64,000 bases of DNA from Corallococcus sp. NCRR (lineage in GTDB: Bacteria; Myxococcota; Myxococcia; Myxococcales; Myxococcaceae). The translations under genes were made by a program, and so were the position numbers. Under the pieces are notes generated by a model. It made no database searches, was not told the origin of the DNA, and saw nothing but the letters and a program-made list of their open reading frames with translations. Where the stretch lies: NCBI RefSeq assembly GCF_026965535.1, contig NZ_CP114039.1, positions 8,477,461 to 8,541,460 of the forward strand, read 5' to 3'. Position 1 is the stretch's first letter, and every line of letters starts with the position of its first letter. Below are positions 47,424 through 59,214 of the stretch, in pieces.

Positions 47424-48679
47424 ATGGCCGACAGCCACAACACCGACACGCAGAAGCCGCACAACCCCGACACCGATGGGTTCGCCCACGAGGAGTCGGA
47501 GCTGGAGTCGCACTTCCAGACGAAGAACATGGTCATCAACATGGGCCCCTCCCACCCGGCCACGCACGGCACCGTGCGGCTGAAGGTGGAGCTCGAGGGT
47601 GAGACCATCGTCAAGATCGACCCGGAGATCGGCTTCCTCCACCGCGGCTTCCAGAAGAGCTGCGAGAACGTCACCTGGACGCAGTGCCTGCCGTATACGG
47701 ACCGGCTCAACTACCTGTCCGCGATGATGAACAACTTCGGGTTCCTCAACGCCGTGGAGAAGCTCATCGGCCTGGAGATCCCGGAGCGCGCCCAGTACAT
47801 CCGCGTCATCGGCAGCGAGCTGCACCGGCTCACCGACCACCTGACGTGCGTGGGCGCCACCGGCCTGGAGATGGGCGGCTTCGCGCCGTTCCTCTATGGC
47901 ATGGAGGCCCGCGAGCTCATCCAGGACCGCGTCACGGAGCTCACCGGCGCGCGCCTCACCACCAGCTTCGGCCGCGTGGGTGGCATGAACCGCGACCTGC
48001 CGGAGGGCTGGTCGGAGAAGGTCAGGAAGACGCTGGACCGCACCGAAGAGCTGCTCGTGGAGATGGACGGGCTGCTCACGCGCAACCGCATCTTCGTGGA
48101 CCGCACCAAGGGCACCGGCATCATCACCGCCGAGGACGCCATCGACTTCGGGTGGACCGGCCCCGCGCTGCGCGCCTGCGGCGTGGACCACGACCTGCGC
48201 AAGGTGCAGCCGTACTGGGTCTACGACCGCTTCGACTTCGAGGTGGTGGTGGGCGAGCACGGCGACAACTACGACCGCTACCTCGTGCGCCTGGAGGAGA
48301 TGCGGCAGTCCATCAAGATCATCCGCCAGGCCCTCGACACCATCCCCGCGGGTCCCATCATCGTGGACGACTGGCGCATCGCGCTGCCGCCCAAGCCGGA
48401 GGTGTACGGCACCATCGAAGGCGTGATGGCCCACTTCAAGCTGGTGATGGAGGGCATCCAGGTTCCCCCCGGCGAGGTCTACGACGCGACGGAAGCGTCC
48501 AACGGCGAGCTGGGCTGGTACCTGGTGAGCGACGGCCGCGGCCGTCCGTACAAGGTCCACGTGCGCGCCCCGGGCTTCCCGGTGCTGTCGGCGCTGCCGC
48601 ACATCATCCAGGGCAAGATGCTCGCGGACCTCGTTCCCACCTTTGACACCATCAACATGATCGGCGGCGAGGTCGAGCA

Positions 48680-48683
<4 letters not shown>
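47424..48683 (+). CDS. nuoD: NADH-quinone oxidoreductase subunit D
   Basis: 419 residues. The quinone-site subunit of complex I, related to hydrogenase large subunits. NMGPSHPATHGTVRLKVEL and RFDFEVVVGEHGDNYDRY are family signatures. A Tyr/His pair at the quinone site should lie in the early HPATHG region. It overlaps nuoG by four bases (GTGA), and 13 bases separate it from nuoC. Confidence 0.96.
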
Positions 48684-50569
<1,886 letters not shown>

Positions 50570-50571
50570 CC

Positions 50572-52017
50572 ATGAGCCGTATCCTGACCATGCTGTTCGC
50601 CATGGCCTTCATCATCTTCGCCATCGCTGGCGGAGTGGCCTCGGCGTATCTGGTGGGCTACCTGGCGGAGGAGTACCTCTTCGAGGGTGCCAGCCGCCTG
50701 ACGAACATCCTCTTCCTGATGCTCGTCTTCGTGATGATCACCGCGACGCTGCTGACGCTGGCGGAGCGCAAGTGGTCCGCGTTCATGCAGGACCGCGTGG
50801 GCCCCAACCGCGCGCGCCTGTCCATCATCCCGGGCCTGGGCAACCGCTCCCTGGGCGGCATCCCGCACATCATCACCGACGTGCTGAAGATGCTGACCAA
50901 GGAGGACTTCGTCCCCGGCACCGCCAACCGCTTCCTGTTCAACCTGGGCCCCATCCTCGCCTTCGCGCCGGTGTTCGCGCTGTTCGCGGTGGTGCCGGCC
51001 GGCCCCACGGTGAACGTGTTCGGCAAGACGGTGGACATGGTCGTCGCCACGCCGGACTTCGGCATGCTGTACCTGCTCGCCATCGCGTCGCTCGCCGTCT
51101 ACGGCACGTCGCTGGCCGGCTGGTCCTCCAACAACAAGTTCGCGCTGCTGGGCGGCGTGCGCGCCTCCGCGCAGATGATCTCCTACGAGGTGGCGCTGGG
51201 CCTGTCGCTCGTGGGCCTGTTCCTGGCGTTCTCCTCTGTGCAGCTGCCCACGCTGGTGGGTGACGTGGGCAACGCGCTCGTGTCCGGCACCGGCCAGGCG
51301 AAGTACCTGTGGCGCACGGACGGCGGCTTCGACCTGGGCCTGCCGGCGTGGGGCATCTTCATTCAGCCCCTGGGCTTCATCGCCTTCTTCGTGGCGTCCT
51401 TCGCGGAGACCAAGCGCGCCCCGTTCGACGCTCCGGAAGGCGAGTCCGAGATCATCGGCTACTTCGTGGAGTACTCCGGCATGAAGTTCGGCATGTTCAT
51501 GATCTCCGAGTTCGTGGAGGTCGTGGTGCTGGCCGGCGTGACGGCGTCGCTCTTCTTCGGTGGGCACCACCTGCCCTTCGGCGGCGAGTGGCTGGCGGCG
51601 CAGCCCTTCATGCAGGAGCACGGCTGGGTGTACGGCACGCTGCTGGGCACGGTGTTCTGGATCAAGGTCATCCTGCTCATCTGGGTGCAGCTGGTGATCC
51701 GCTGGACCTTCCCGCGCTTCCGTTACGATCAGATCCAGAACCTGGGCTGGAAGATCCTCCTGCCCGTGGGCCTGGCCAACGTGTTCATCAGCGGCGCGCT
51801 GGTGCTGTGGGATCCGTCCCTCAAGGCGCTGGGCGTGGTGGGCCTGCTGGAGATCGGCTTCGTGATCGCGCTGACGATGACCTCGGGTTCCAAGGCGGCG
51901 GACGCGCACGACACGGCGCACGGCCATGGGCACGACGCGCACGGCCACGGCCACGACGCGCACGGGCTGCCTGCGCACGCGGACCCCCACTCCCACTCCC
52001 CGGCGGGCGCGCACTAG
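50572..52017 (+). CDS. nuoH: NADH-quinone oxidoreductase subunit H with His-rich tail
   Basis: 481 residues versus about 325 in E. coli. Eight or so TM helices; ERKWSAFMQDRVGPNRA, DVLKMLTKED, FAETKRAPFDAPEGESEI and WTFPRFRYDQIQNLGWK are core signatures. An insert region and a C-terminal cytoplasmic tail of about 40 residues rich in His/Gly/Asp/Ala (DTAHGHGHDAHGHGHD) extend it. ATG two bases after the nuoG stop. Confidence 0.94.
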   Translation: MSRILTMLFAMAFIIFAIAGGVASAYLVGYLAEEYLFEGASRLTNILFLMLVFVMITATLLTLAERKWSAFMQDRVGPNRARLSIIPGLGNRSLGGIPHIITDVLKMLTKEDFVPGTANRFLFNLGPILAFAPVFALFAVVPAGPTVNVFGKTVDMVVATPDFGMLYLLAIASLAVYGTSLAGWSSNNKFALLGGVRASAQMISYEVALGLSLVGLFLAFSSVQLPTLVGDVGNALVSGTGQAKYLWRTDGGFDLGLPAWGIFIQPLGFIAFFVASFAETKRAPFDAPEGESEIIGYFVEYSGMKFGMFMISEFVEVVVLAGVTASLFFGGHHLPFGGEWLAAQPFMQEHGWVYGTLLGTVFWIKVILLIWVQLVIRWTFPRFRYDQIQNLGWKILLPVGLANVFISGALVLWDPSLKALGVVGLLEIGFVIALTMTSGSKAADAHDTAHGHGHDAHGHGHDAHGLPAHADPHSHSPAGAH

Positions 52018-52044
52018 CGCGGTCCGGAAGCGAGACAAGACACC

Positions 52045-52797
52045 ATGGCGTTCAATGCTTCCCAGGACCCGCGCACGGACCTCCGCGAGCGGATGTACAT
52101 CCCGGAGCTGCTGCGCGGTCTGGCCATCACGACCAAGCACTTCTTCCGCAACATGTTCGGCACGCGCGACCCCAACCCCCAGGTGGTGGACCGCACGGGC
52201 ACGAGCCTGATGACCACGGTGGAGTACCCGGAAGAGAAGCCCATCTATCCGGAGGGCTACCGCGGTCTGCACCGGCTGGTTCCGCGTGACGACGGCAAGC
52301 CGCGCTGCGTGGCCTGCTACATGTGCGCGACCATCTGCCCGGCGCAGTGCATCTACATCGAGGCGGGTGAGTACGAGACGGCGGCCTCCGACTCCGAGTC
52401 GGCGGTCATCGAGAAGTACCCCACCCAGTTCGTCATCGACGAGCTGCGCTGCATCGTGTGCGGCCTGTGCGTGGAGGCGTGCCCCAAGGACGCCATCCGT
52501 ATGGACACGTACATGCACACGCCGTCCGAGTACAACCGGCAGAACTTCGTCTACGACATCCCGAAGCTGCTCAAGGGCCCGCCGGTGTCGCACCCGTCCG
52601 ACCCGTGGAACAAGCGCGACAGCTCCGCGGAGCCGCACCACGTCCACAAGGAAGCGCACACGCGCATCGGCGAGGGACACGCGGACCACGGCCACGCCAA
52701 GCAGCTGGGCGCGGGCCACGGCCATGCCAAGGCGGGTGCGGGCCACGCGGTGGTGACCCAGCAGGGCCCCATCCAGGTGACGAAGTTCATCAAGTAG
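52045..52797 (+). CDS. nuoI: NADH-quinone oxidoreductase subunit I with His-rich tail
   Basis: 250 residues versus about 180 normally. Two 4Fe-4S motifs, [16 protein letters not shown] and [16 protein letters not shown], carry clusters N6a and N6b. About 55 residues at the C-terminus hold many His/Gly/Ala ([23 protein letters not shown]). It links NuoG to NuoB. Last gene of the second block; a terminator hairpin follows at 52852. Confidence 0.94.
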   Translation: MAFNASQDPRTDLRERMYIPELLRGLAITTKHFFRNMFGTRDPNPQVVDRTGTSLMTTVEYPEEKPIYPEGYRGLHRLVPRDDGKPRCVACYMCATICPAQCIYIEAGEYETAASDSESAVIEKYPTQFVIDELRCIVCGLCVEACPKDAIRMDTYMHTPSEYNRQNFVYDIPKLLKGPPVSHPSDPWNKRDSSAEPHHVHKEAHTRIGEGHADHGHAKQLGAGHGHAKAGAGHAVVTQQGPIQVTKFIK

Positions 52798-52851
52798 TCC
52801 CGTGTTTCGAACCGCGGGGGGCGGGCCGTGCGCCGCCCTTCGCTCGCATCC

Positions 52852-52902
52852 CGGCCCGCCTTCTTCCCGCTGTTTTGGGAAGAGCGGGCCGAAGCCTTTT
52901 CT
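52852..52902 (+). terminator. Rho-independent-type terminator after nuoI
   Basis: CGGCCCGC at 52852-52859 pairs with GCGGGCCG at 52884-52891, extended inward by TTCTTCCC with GGGAAGA (two-base bulge). TTTTCT follows within 10 bases. It separates nuoI from the ferredoxin gene. Confidence 0.65.
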
Positions 52903-52969
52903 GGGGGCATGTGGTGATGCTGCACCTCTTCAATGCGCATGGTGCCGGCCTGGCACGGGGAGCCCCGCC

Positions 52970-53329
52970 GTGAAGCGCTACCGGATGTCGGTGTGCAAGG
53001 GCTCCAGCTGCCGCGAGGGCGGCTCGGACGCGGTGCACGTGGCGGCGCGCGAGGCGCTGGCGGAGCAGGGCCTGCAGCCCCGCTGCGAGCTGTACCGGGG
53101 CGGCTGCTACGGCTTCTGCCACATGGGGCCCAACGTGGTGGTGCGCGAGGACACGGGCCGCAAGCGCGACCCGCTGTCCCCGGAGGACTACCAGCTCATG
53201 GGGTGGCCCGGAGAGGTCTACTACTCCGGGATGACGGCGGAGAAGATGCGCCGCGTGGTGGCCGAGCACATCCAGGGCGACGAGCCGGTGCGCGAGCTGT
53301 TCGGCCAGCCGGACTCCGGCGACGACTAG
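52970..53329 (+). CDS. Thioredoxin-like 2Fe-2S ferredoxin
   Basis: 119 residues. Cysteines VCKGSSC (C-x4-C) and GGCYGFC (C-x3-C) bind 2Fe-2S as in the NuoE/HoxE-like thioredoxin-fold family. The last third looks specific. It lies straight after the complex I block but beyond a terminator, so it may act as an electron carrier there or elsewhere. GTG at 52970 with GGGAG upstream; the gene ends within the stop of the convergent cyclase (four-base overlap). Confidence 0.85.
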   Translation: MKRYRMSVCKGSSCREGGSDAVHVAAREALAEQGLQPRCELYRGGCYGFCHMGPNVVVREDTGRKRDPLSPEDYQLMGWPGEVYYSGMTAEKMRRVVAEHIQGDEPVRELFGQPDSGDD

Positions 53330-55932
53330 CGCGAGTCCGTGCTGCGCCGGCCCCAGCGGATGACGCCGTCCCAGTCCTCGGGCGGCGGCGTCTGGATGAG
53401 GCGCTGGCAGCGCTCGACGTAGACGCGGGCCACCGGGTCGCCGTGCTCCACGCCGCAGCGGCGGAACAGCTCCTGGGCCAGGATGAAGTCGCGCCCGTAG
53501 TAGGCGGTGAGGGCCTTCTCGTAGAGGGCGATGCCCGCCTGCTTCTCCGGGGAGAATTCACCCCGGCGGCCCAGGAGCTCGTGCACGCGCACGGGCTGGG
53601 GACGGTCCCTCAGGAGCACCCGGTCCACCTCGCGGAAGACGTAGGCGTCGCTGGCGAGCTGCGCGGTGGTCTGTCCCACCAGCACCTGGGTGCCGTACTG
53701 CTTGTTGGCCGCTTCCAGCCGGCCGGCCATGCCCACCGCGTCGCCCATGACGGTGTAGTTCGACTTGAGCTCGCTGCCCATGTCGCCCACCAGCAGGTCG
53801 CCCGTGTCGATGCCGGCGCGCACCGACAGCCGGTGGCCGAACTGCTTCTCCCAGAGGGGCTGCTTCTGCGCGAGCGCCGCGTGGAGCTTCAGCGCCGCCT
53901 CGCAGGCCAGGTGCGCGTGGCGGTCCGTGCGCACGGGCGCGCCCCAGAAGGCCATCACCGAGTCGCCGATGTACTTGTCCACCTGCCCCGCCGTGGCGCG
54001 CACCACGGCGGTCATCTCCGTGAGGAAGGTGTTGAGCAGCGGCACCAGTTGCTCCGGCGGCAGCGCTTCGGACAGGCGCGTGAAGCCCTCGATGTCGCAG
54101 AGGTACACGGTCATCTGCCGGCGCTCCGGCTTCATCAGGCTCACGTCGCGCGCCACCAGCCGCGCCACGTCCGGGCTCACGTAGCGGCCCAGCGCGCTGT
54201 GCACGAACTCGCGCACGTCCTGTTCGGTGCGGAAGGCGTAGAGGGTCGTCACCAGGAACGCGAGCCCGCCGGACCACAGCGGCCCCGCGACGGCCACCCA
54301 CACCTGGTCATGGACGAAGACGTAGCCCGCCGCGCCCACGTAGCCCGCCCCGGCCGCCACCGCCACGCAGACGAAGAGGAAGGCGCCGCCCACGGAGCGC
54401 AGGAGCCAGCTGAACGACAGCGCCAGGAACGCGCCGATGAACGCGAGCCCCATGGTGGCGAGCATGTCCACCTTCGGCGGCGCGCGGGTGATGCCGTTCG
54501 ACGCGAGGATGTTGGCGAGCGCCTGGCCCAGCACGGCGCCGTTGGCGATGCCCGGCCCGATGGGCGTCACCCGGCGCTCGGGCGCGTAGCTGCTGGTGTT
54601 GGTGAGGATGACGGCGCGGCCTTCCAGATCGTGGTCGAAGCGGACCGGCCGCGCCTCCTGCGAGTCGAAGAGGTTGAGCAGCACGTTCCACGCGCGGATG
54701 GAGCGGGCCAGCGGGCCGCGCGCGCCGCGGGTGGCGGCCGGGGCCTCCCAGCGCAGCAGGCTGTAGCCGGCCGCGTCCATGGGCACGGAGTACTTGTCCC
54801 CGATGTAGAGGCGCCCGTCCGCGTACCGCAGCTTCTGCGTGCCCGCGAGCTGCATGGCTGCGGCCAGGGGCAGCGAGGGCAGCACGTAGCGCTCGCCCCC
54901 GCGCGGGCTGTACGCGACGAGGTGGGGCACGCCGCGCACCACGCCGTCGGCGTCCGCGGGCAGCGTGGTGGCGCCGTAGCCGCTGGCCTGGCTGAGCAGG
55001 GGCGTCACCGGGTGGTGGAGCTGGCGCACCTCCAGGAGCTTCTCTGGATCCAGCCCCTGCACATGCACGGAGGCCAGGGCGAGGAACAGGTCCGACGGGG
55101 CCACGCGGAAGGCGTCGTCCGCGGCGCGGCGCTCCTGGATGGACGCGGCGGCGGTGCCCAGTTGGTCGCCCAGGCTGCGCCCCTCGCCCTCGTCCGCGAC
55201 GCCGGCCCAGACCTCCAGGGCCTTGCCGGCGGGGATGAGGAACGCGGGGCGCTGGAGGGCGAGCACGGACTGGGCGCGGGTGCGGGCCTCGGTGACGCTG
55301 GGGTAGCTGCCCAGGCGGACCCTGTAGGGCCACAGGCGGCCGGTGGGAGGCAGCGTGCGGGTGCCCTCGGCGCCCCAGCGAAAGGCGAGCACGGAGTGGC
55401 CGGGGTCCTGGTCCAGCAGGGCGCGGAGCGCGTCATCGTCCTGGGACAGGGCGCCCCGGCCCGAGCGCGTGGGGGTGACGCAGGCGCGGGGGCTGAGCTC
55501 CGGGTAGGCGAAGTCCAGCATCACCACGGAGGCGCCCTCCTCCACCAGGCGGTGCACCATGCCGCCCATGACCTGGCGCGGCCACGGGTACGCGGCGATG
55601 TCCGCGCGAGGGCCCTGCTGGGCTTCGGCGAGCGTGTCGTCGTCGATGGACACGAGCACCACGCGGTCGGAGCGCTCGGACACCTCTCCCAACTGGCGGA
55701 TGCGCCAGTCGTAGAAGGCGCGCTCGCCGCCGTCGAGCCAGCGCGAGAGCCCGTCGATGAAGCCGGAGGGCGACAGCAGGGGCGCGGGCGTGTCGTCCGG
55801 CCGCACGGGTCCCGTGTCACGCTGGGAGACGAGCAGGCCCAGCAGGCAGCCGAACAGGGCCGCCATGGCGAGCGAGAAGCCGAGCCGGTGGAGGAAGCGG
55901 CGGCCAGAGGAGTGGATGCGGAGGCGTTGCAC
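53326..55932 (-). CDS. CHASE2-domain class III cyclase
   Basis: 868 residues: one TM at the start, a large extracytoplasmic CHASE2 sensor (about 45-415), three TM helices (about 425-500), then a class III cyclase domain with VYLCDIEGFTRLSEAL and VDKYIGDSVMAFWG (both metal Asp and Lys present). The region normally GDTVNLAxR reads GDAVGMAGR, so the transition-state Asn is Gly. Activity may be low or altered. The C-terminal tail is TPR-like. GTG at 55932 with TATCCT 11 bases before; no strong Shine-Dalgarno sequence. Confidence 0.9.
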   Translation of the reverse strand: MQRLRIHSSGRRFLHRLGFSLAMAALFGCLLGLLVSQRDTGPVRPDDTPAPLLSPSGFIDGLSRWLDGGERAFYDWRIRQLGEVSERSDRVVLVSIDDDTLAEAQQGPRADIAAYPWPRQVMGGMVHRLVEEGASVVMLDFAYPELSPRACVTPTRSGRGALSQDDDALRALLDQDPGHSVLAFRWGAEGTRTLPPTGRLWPYRVRLGSYPSVTEARTRAQSVLALQRPAFLIPAGKALEVWAGVADEGEGRSLGDQLGTAAASIQERRAADDAFRVAPSDLFLALASVHVQGLDPEKLLEVRQLHHPVTPLLSQASGYGATTLPADADGVVRGVPHLVAYSPRGGERYVLPSLPLAAAMQLAGTQKLRYADGRLYIGDKYSVPMDAAGYSLLRWEAPAATRGARGPLARSIRAWNVLLNLFDSQEARPVRFDHDLEGRAVILTNTSSYAPERRVTPIGPGIANGAVLGQALANILASNGITRAPPKVDMLATMGLAFIGAFLALSFSWLLRSVGGAFLFVCVAVAAGAGYVGAAGYVFVHDQVWVAVAGPLWSGGLAFLVTTLYAFRTEQDVREFVHSALGRYVSPDVARLVARDVSLMKPERRQMTVYLCDIEGFTRLSEALPPEQLVPLLNTFLTEMTAVVRATAGQVDKYIGDSVMAFWGAPVRTDRHAHLACEAALKLHAALAQKQPLWEKQFGHRLSVRAGIDTGDLLVGDMGSELKSNYTVMGDAVGMAGRLEAANKQYGTQVLVGQTTAQLASDAYVFREVDRVLLRDRPQPVRVHELLGRRGEFSPEKQAGIALYEKALTAYYGRDFILAQELFRRCGVEHGDPVARVYVERCQRLIQTPPPEDWDGVIRWGRRSTDSR

Positions 55933-56031
55933 GAGCGGCGCACAGGATACTCCGTTGGGGGCTCGCGCCCATGGGCAACACGCGCGGTATGGTTGGCCGC
56001 CTTCAACCGTGCCCCGTCCAAGAGAGTGCCC

Positions 56032-56898
56032 ATGAAACGCCTGCTGCTGTCCGCCCTGGCCACCGTGTCCCTGCTGTCGCCGCTCGCCTGTGACCTGGAG
56101 AAGACGACCAACCAGCTCAAGGCGGACCACGTCATCGTGGGCACCCTGCTGGCGACGCCGCAGGTGGACGTGTCCGCGTCCGCCATGGCGGGCTACGACG
56201 CGGGGACCTTCGGCGGACCGGACGGCGGGGACGTGGTGAACTTCCCCGGGCAGACGGCGGCGTTCGTGTTCTTCGGGACGAAGTCGGGGGAGAACGCGCA
56301 GCCGCAGGGCGTGAGCGGGGCCACCGTGACGCTGAACACCGGGAGCTCGGCGGGCGTCCCCCTCAACGGCCAGGGCGGCGGAAGCTACGGCGTGACGAGC
56401 GACTCCACGGACGACCTGACGTACGCGTCCGGCGCCACCTACTCGTTCTTCGCGGAGCAGAACGGCACGAAGTACGAGGCGCGGGTGGAGGACGCGCCGA
56501 CGAAGGAGGCCATCGCGAAGTTCCACCCGGAGGAGGGCTTCGTGCGCCACGACGCCAACACGGCGTTCGCGTTCGACCGGCCGGCGCCTCCGGCGAACCA
56601 GGACCGCACGCTCGGCTTCGTGACGGTGGTGCCGCTGGGCGCGAACGGGGAGAAGGGCCAGGCCACCTACTCGAACGTGCCCACGTCGCCGGTGGAGTTC
56701 CTCCAGCTGGCGGCGACCCCGGCGCTGTTCCGGGAGGCGCGCGTGACGATCCCCGCCACCGCGTTCCCGAACCCGAAGCAGACCTACCTGGTCATCTTCC
56801 AGGCCGTGCGCATGGGCGGCCCGGAGTCCGACAACCTCTTCCTGGGCAGCGTCGTCCTCGCGGGCACCGCGGAAGTGGGCATCGTGCGGACGAACTGA
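56032..56898 (+). CDS. Secreted lipoprotein of unknown function
   Basis: 288 residues. The signal peptide ends in lipobox SPLAC (Cys20), followed by Asp-Leu, which in E. coli would retain it in the inner membrane; myxobacterial rules differ. The mature part is beta-rich and low in Cys, with no motif I recognise. ATG with AGAGAG upstream and TATGGT at 55988-55993 as a possible -10. It is divergent from the CHASE2 cyclase gene and convergent with the next gene. Confidence 0.7.
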   Translation: MKRLLLSALATVSLLSPLACDLEKTTNQLKADHVIVGTLLATPQVDVSASAMAGYDAGTFGGPDGGDVVNFPGQTAAFVFFGTKSGENAQPQGVSGATVTLNTGSSAGVPLNGQGGGSYGVTSDSTDDLTYASGATYSFFAEQNGTKYEARVEDAPTKEAIAKFHPEEGFVRHDANTAFAFDRPAPPANQDRTLGFVTVVPLGANGEKGQATYSNVPTSPVEFLQLAATPALFREARVTIPATAFPNPKQTYLVIFQAVRMGGPESDNLFLGSVVLAGTAEVGIVRTN

Positions 56899-56904
56899 GC
56901 GCGC

Positions 56905-57879
56905 CTACCCGGCCTCGATGTCCAGGCCGATGCGCTCCTCCAGCTTGAGGCGCAGGAGGTGGCCCGCGAAGCGCTCCGACTCTTCGCGGGTGAGGATGCT
57001 GCGGAAGTCCGAACCGTCCGCGATCTCCACCTCCATCACGGCGCCACGCTGGAGCAGGCGGAAGAAGTCCTCCCCTCCCCCGGGCCTGGGCACGCGCAGG
57101 GGGATGAAGCCCTTGAGCGGCACGACGTCCGTGCTCGCGTCGAGGACGCGCAGCAGTCCCGGCGCGTCCGGGCGCACGGCGTCGGAGGCGACGGACTCCT
57201 CCGCGTAGAGCGGCGCGGGCGGAAGCGACAGGTCCTCGGTGGAGTCGTCGAAGAGGAAGCCGTAGCGGGACGGCACCCGCTGCGTGAGCAGGTAGCAGAG
57301 CAGGACGGCCTCATCCGGCCGCACGCGCGCGACGTGGAGGATGGAGCGCTCCGCCCCCACGCGGCGCAGGAGCAGCGTGAGGTGCGGCTGGCTGCGCTGG
57401 AGGTAGCGCTGGACGCGGTCCAGCAGCGTGGCGCGGACCTCCGTGAACGCGGCCTGGTAGCGGGCCTCGCTCTCCGCTTCGCGCTGGGACACGGCCTCGC
57501 GAGCCTTGGCGAGCTTCGCTTCCGCGTCGCGCAGGAAGTCGCTGGCGGCGCCCTGTGGCTGAAGTCCCGGAGTGGTCGAACCGGCGTCCATGCCCGCGGC
57601 GCGCACCGCGCCCAGCAGGAACGAGCCCTGCTGCGTGAGCCGGGCCTGCTCCTCGCGGAACTGGATGACGGAGGCGGCGTGACCGCGCTTCAGCTCCTCC
57701 CAGGCGTCGTACGCGGACTCCAGCGTTTCCAGCGCGCGCAGTTGTCCCAGCGCGCCGTCGGGTCCGGAGGACAGCCCGGTCCACGGCGTGTCTGTGTTTC
57801 GCGCGGGAAGCGCCGGAATTTCATCCACGGGCGTGTCATGTCTCGGTGGCGGTTTCGCCCCGGGCGGCTTCGTACCCAT
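56905..57879 (-). CDS. Protein of unknown function with coiled-coil middle
   Basis: 324 residues. A Pro-rich start (1-35), a long helical/coiled-coil middle (about 45-170, EELKRGHAASVIQFREEQARL, AEAKLAKAREAVSQREAESEAR), and a compact C-terminal domain with conserved-looking LLCYLLTQRVPSRYGFLFDDS. No TM or signal. Start ATG 57879; a longer in-frame frame upstream is unconserved. Function unknown. Confidence 0.6.
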   Translation of the reverse strand: MGTKPPGAKPPPRHDTPVDEIPALPARNTDTPWTGLSSGPDGALGQLRALETLESAYDAWEELKRGHAASVIQFREEQARLTQQGSFLLGAVRAAGMDAGSTTPGLQPQGAASDFLRDAEAKLAKAREAVSQREAESEARYQAAFTEVRATLLDRVQRYLQRSQPHLTLLLRRVGAERSILHVARVRPDEAVLLCYLLTQRVPSRYGFLFDDSTEDLSLPPAPLYAEESVASDAVRPDAPGLLRVLDASTDVVPLKGFIPLRVPRPGGGEDFFRLLQRGAVMEVEIADGSDFRSILTREESERFAGHLLRLKLEERIGLDIEAG

Positions 57880-57967
57880 CGCCTCGCATCCTAGCCCGAA
57901 ACACGAAGGCCCCTCCCCGCGTTCAGCGGGAAGAGGCCCGTGTGCAAGTCCATGTGACGCCCTGGAA

Positions 57968-58276
57968 TCAGGTCGTCCGCTGGCCCGGAGGCACCGTGGA
58001 GCCGGCGCCCTGCTGGCCTTCCGTGCCACGCGCGTTGTTGATGGCGGTCGCGAGCTTGTCCTGGCCGCCCTGGATGCGCTGGCGCAGGTCACCGCGCAGC
58101 TGCTGGCCCGGCTTGTCCGCGAGCAGCAGGCCGACGCCCACGCCCACCAGCACGCCCGCCGCGAAGATGCCCAGCGCCGGCAGCGCCGTCTCCGCCGTCG
58201 AGCGGCGCGTCTCCAGGCCGATGAGGTCCAGCACGTCGTCGCGGTCCAGCTTCTTCAAGTCCTTCAGGCTCAGCAT
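57968..58276 (-). CDS. YtxH-like small membrane protein
   Basis: 102 residues: a charged helical start (KDLKKLDRDDVLDLIGLE), a Gly-rich TM helix (LGIFAAGVLVGVGVGLLLA), then an amphipathic basic/acidic tail like YtxH stress proteins. First of five small envelope-type genes in a run on this strand. ATG with GGAG upstream. Function unknown; probably membrane stress. Confidence 0.7.
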   Translation of the reverse strand: MLSLKDLKKLDRDDVLDLIGLETRRSTAETALPALGIFAAGVLVGVGVGLLLADKPGQQLRGDLRQRIQGGQDKLATAINNARGTEGQQGAGSTVPPGQRTT

Positions 58277-58331
58277 GTCCGACTCCGGGGAAATGACTTC
58301 GGGGAAAGACGTGGGGTGCTTCGAATGAATG

Positions 58332-58709
58332 CTAGACGCTGCCCGAGGGCGGCGTGCCCCGGCCCGTCTGATAGCCCTGGAAGGCGGACTCCGCCATGCC
58401 CATGAGCTCATCCTTCACGAAGGGCAGCGCGGCCAGCCGCACGCCCAGCTTGAGGATGCGGCCGGTCAGCGGCGTGAAGAGGCCGCCGCCCAGCACGTAG
58501 CCCACGCCCACGGCGATGGCCAACGTGCCATAGGGGTTGCGCTCCACGCGCCCCTTCAGGTCCAGCGCCTGTCCCAGGTCCGCCACCGCGCTGCGCGCGT
58601 TGCCGATGAACTGCTGCGCGTCGGAGCCCAGCTGATCCACGCGCTGGCCGAAGCCGGCGTCCTCGCTGTGCCCCGTGCCGTTGCCCGTCGTGCCCGAGTA
58701 GTTCGTCAT
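58332..58709 (-). CDS. ElaB/DUF883-like small membrane protein
   Basis: 125 residues. A helical soluble part (about 20-50) reads DQLGSDAQQFIGNARSAVADLGQ, an Arg-containing RNPYGTLAIAVGVGYVLGGG TM (about 58-78) follows the ElaB/YqjD pattern (RxxPxxxxxxxxGxGxxxG), with a second hydrophobic stretch after it. Ribosome- or membrane-associated stress proteins of this type occur in proteobacteria. Part of the small-membrane-protein run. Confidence 0.72.
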   Translation of the reverse strand: MTNYSGTTGNGTGHSEDAGFGQRVDQLGSDAQQFIGNARSAVADLGQALDLKGRVERNPYGTLAIAVGVGYVLGGGLFTPLTGRILKLGVRLAALPFVKDELMGMAESAFQGYQTGRGTPPSGSV

Positions 58710-58736
58710 GTCCGTGCTCCCTTTTCCGGCAACCGG

Positions 58737-58931
58737 TTAGCGGGACGCGATGCGGCCCACGATGAAGCCCACCGCGATGGCGCCCAGCAGGCAGGTGCCC
58801 GGGTTGGCCTTGATGAACCCGACGACCTGGTCGTTCAGGTCCACCAGGTTCTGCCGCGCCTCGTCCATGTTCGGCAGCTGGTCCTGAATTTGCCGCGCCC
58901 GGTCTGCCATCTGCTGCGGATTGATTTCCAT
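58737..58931 (-). CDS. Small ElaB/YqjD-like membrane protein
   Basis: 64 residues with an N-terminal helix (QQMADRARQIQDQLPNMDEARQNL) and a C-terminal TM (NPGTCLLGAIAVGFIVGRIAS). Same architecture as its neighbour at half length; probably a paralog. Function unknown. Confidence 0.65.
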   Translation of the reverse strand: MEINPQQMADRARQIQDQLPNMDEARQNLVDLNDQVVGFIKANPGTCLLGAIAVGFIVGRIASR

Positions 58932-59004
58932 GGAAGCCCTCTGCTGTGCGTTCGTTTTCCGATTGCGTCTTGAAGTGTCTGCATCCAGGCCCGCCGGCGC
59001 AGCC

Positions 59005-59214
59005 TCAGCGCCGCGAGCCCACCAGGTAACCGACGAGGAAGGCGGTCCCCACGCAGGCGTAGGGATGCTTGCGCACCCACTGGCGCCAGTCGGTGACCTC
59101 CGCCACCTCCACCTTGAGGGCGCTCACCGACGTGGCCAGGTCGGCCCGGGTGCGCTCGATTTCCTCGCGAAGCGCCGCGCTCGTGCGCGGCAGGTGTCCA
59201 TTGCTAGCGGCCAT
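59005..59214 (-). CDS. DUF3618-type small membrane protein
   Basis: 69 residues. ALREEIERTRADLATSVSALKVEV is the DUF3618 signature helix; then a TM near the C-terminus (HPYACVGTAFLVGYLVGS). Its start overlaps the end of the holin-X-like gene by 11 bases, so it is translationally coupled to it. Confidence 0.78.
   Translation of the reverse strand: MAASNGHLPRTSAALREEIERTRADLATSVSALKVEVAEVTDWRQWVRKHPYACVGTAFLVGYLVGSRR

Noticed and set aside
52933..56030. Plus-strand open frame running into the secreted lipoprotein gene
   Set aside because: It is antisense to the CHASE2 cyclase. Only the part from 56032 with a signal peptide is credible.
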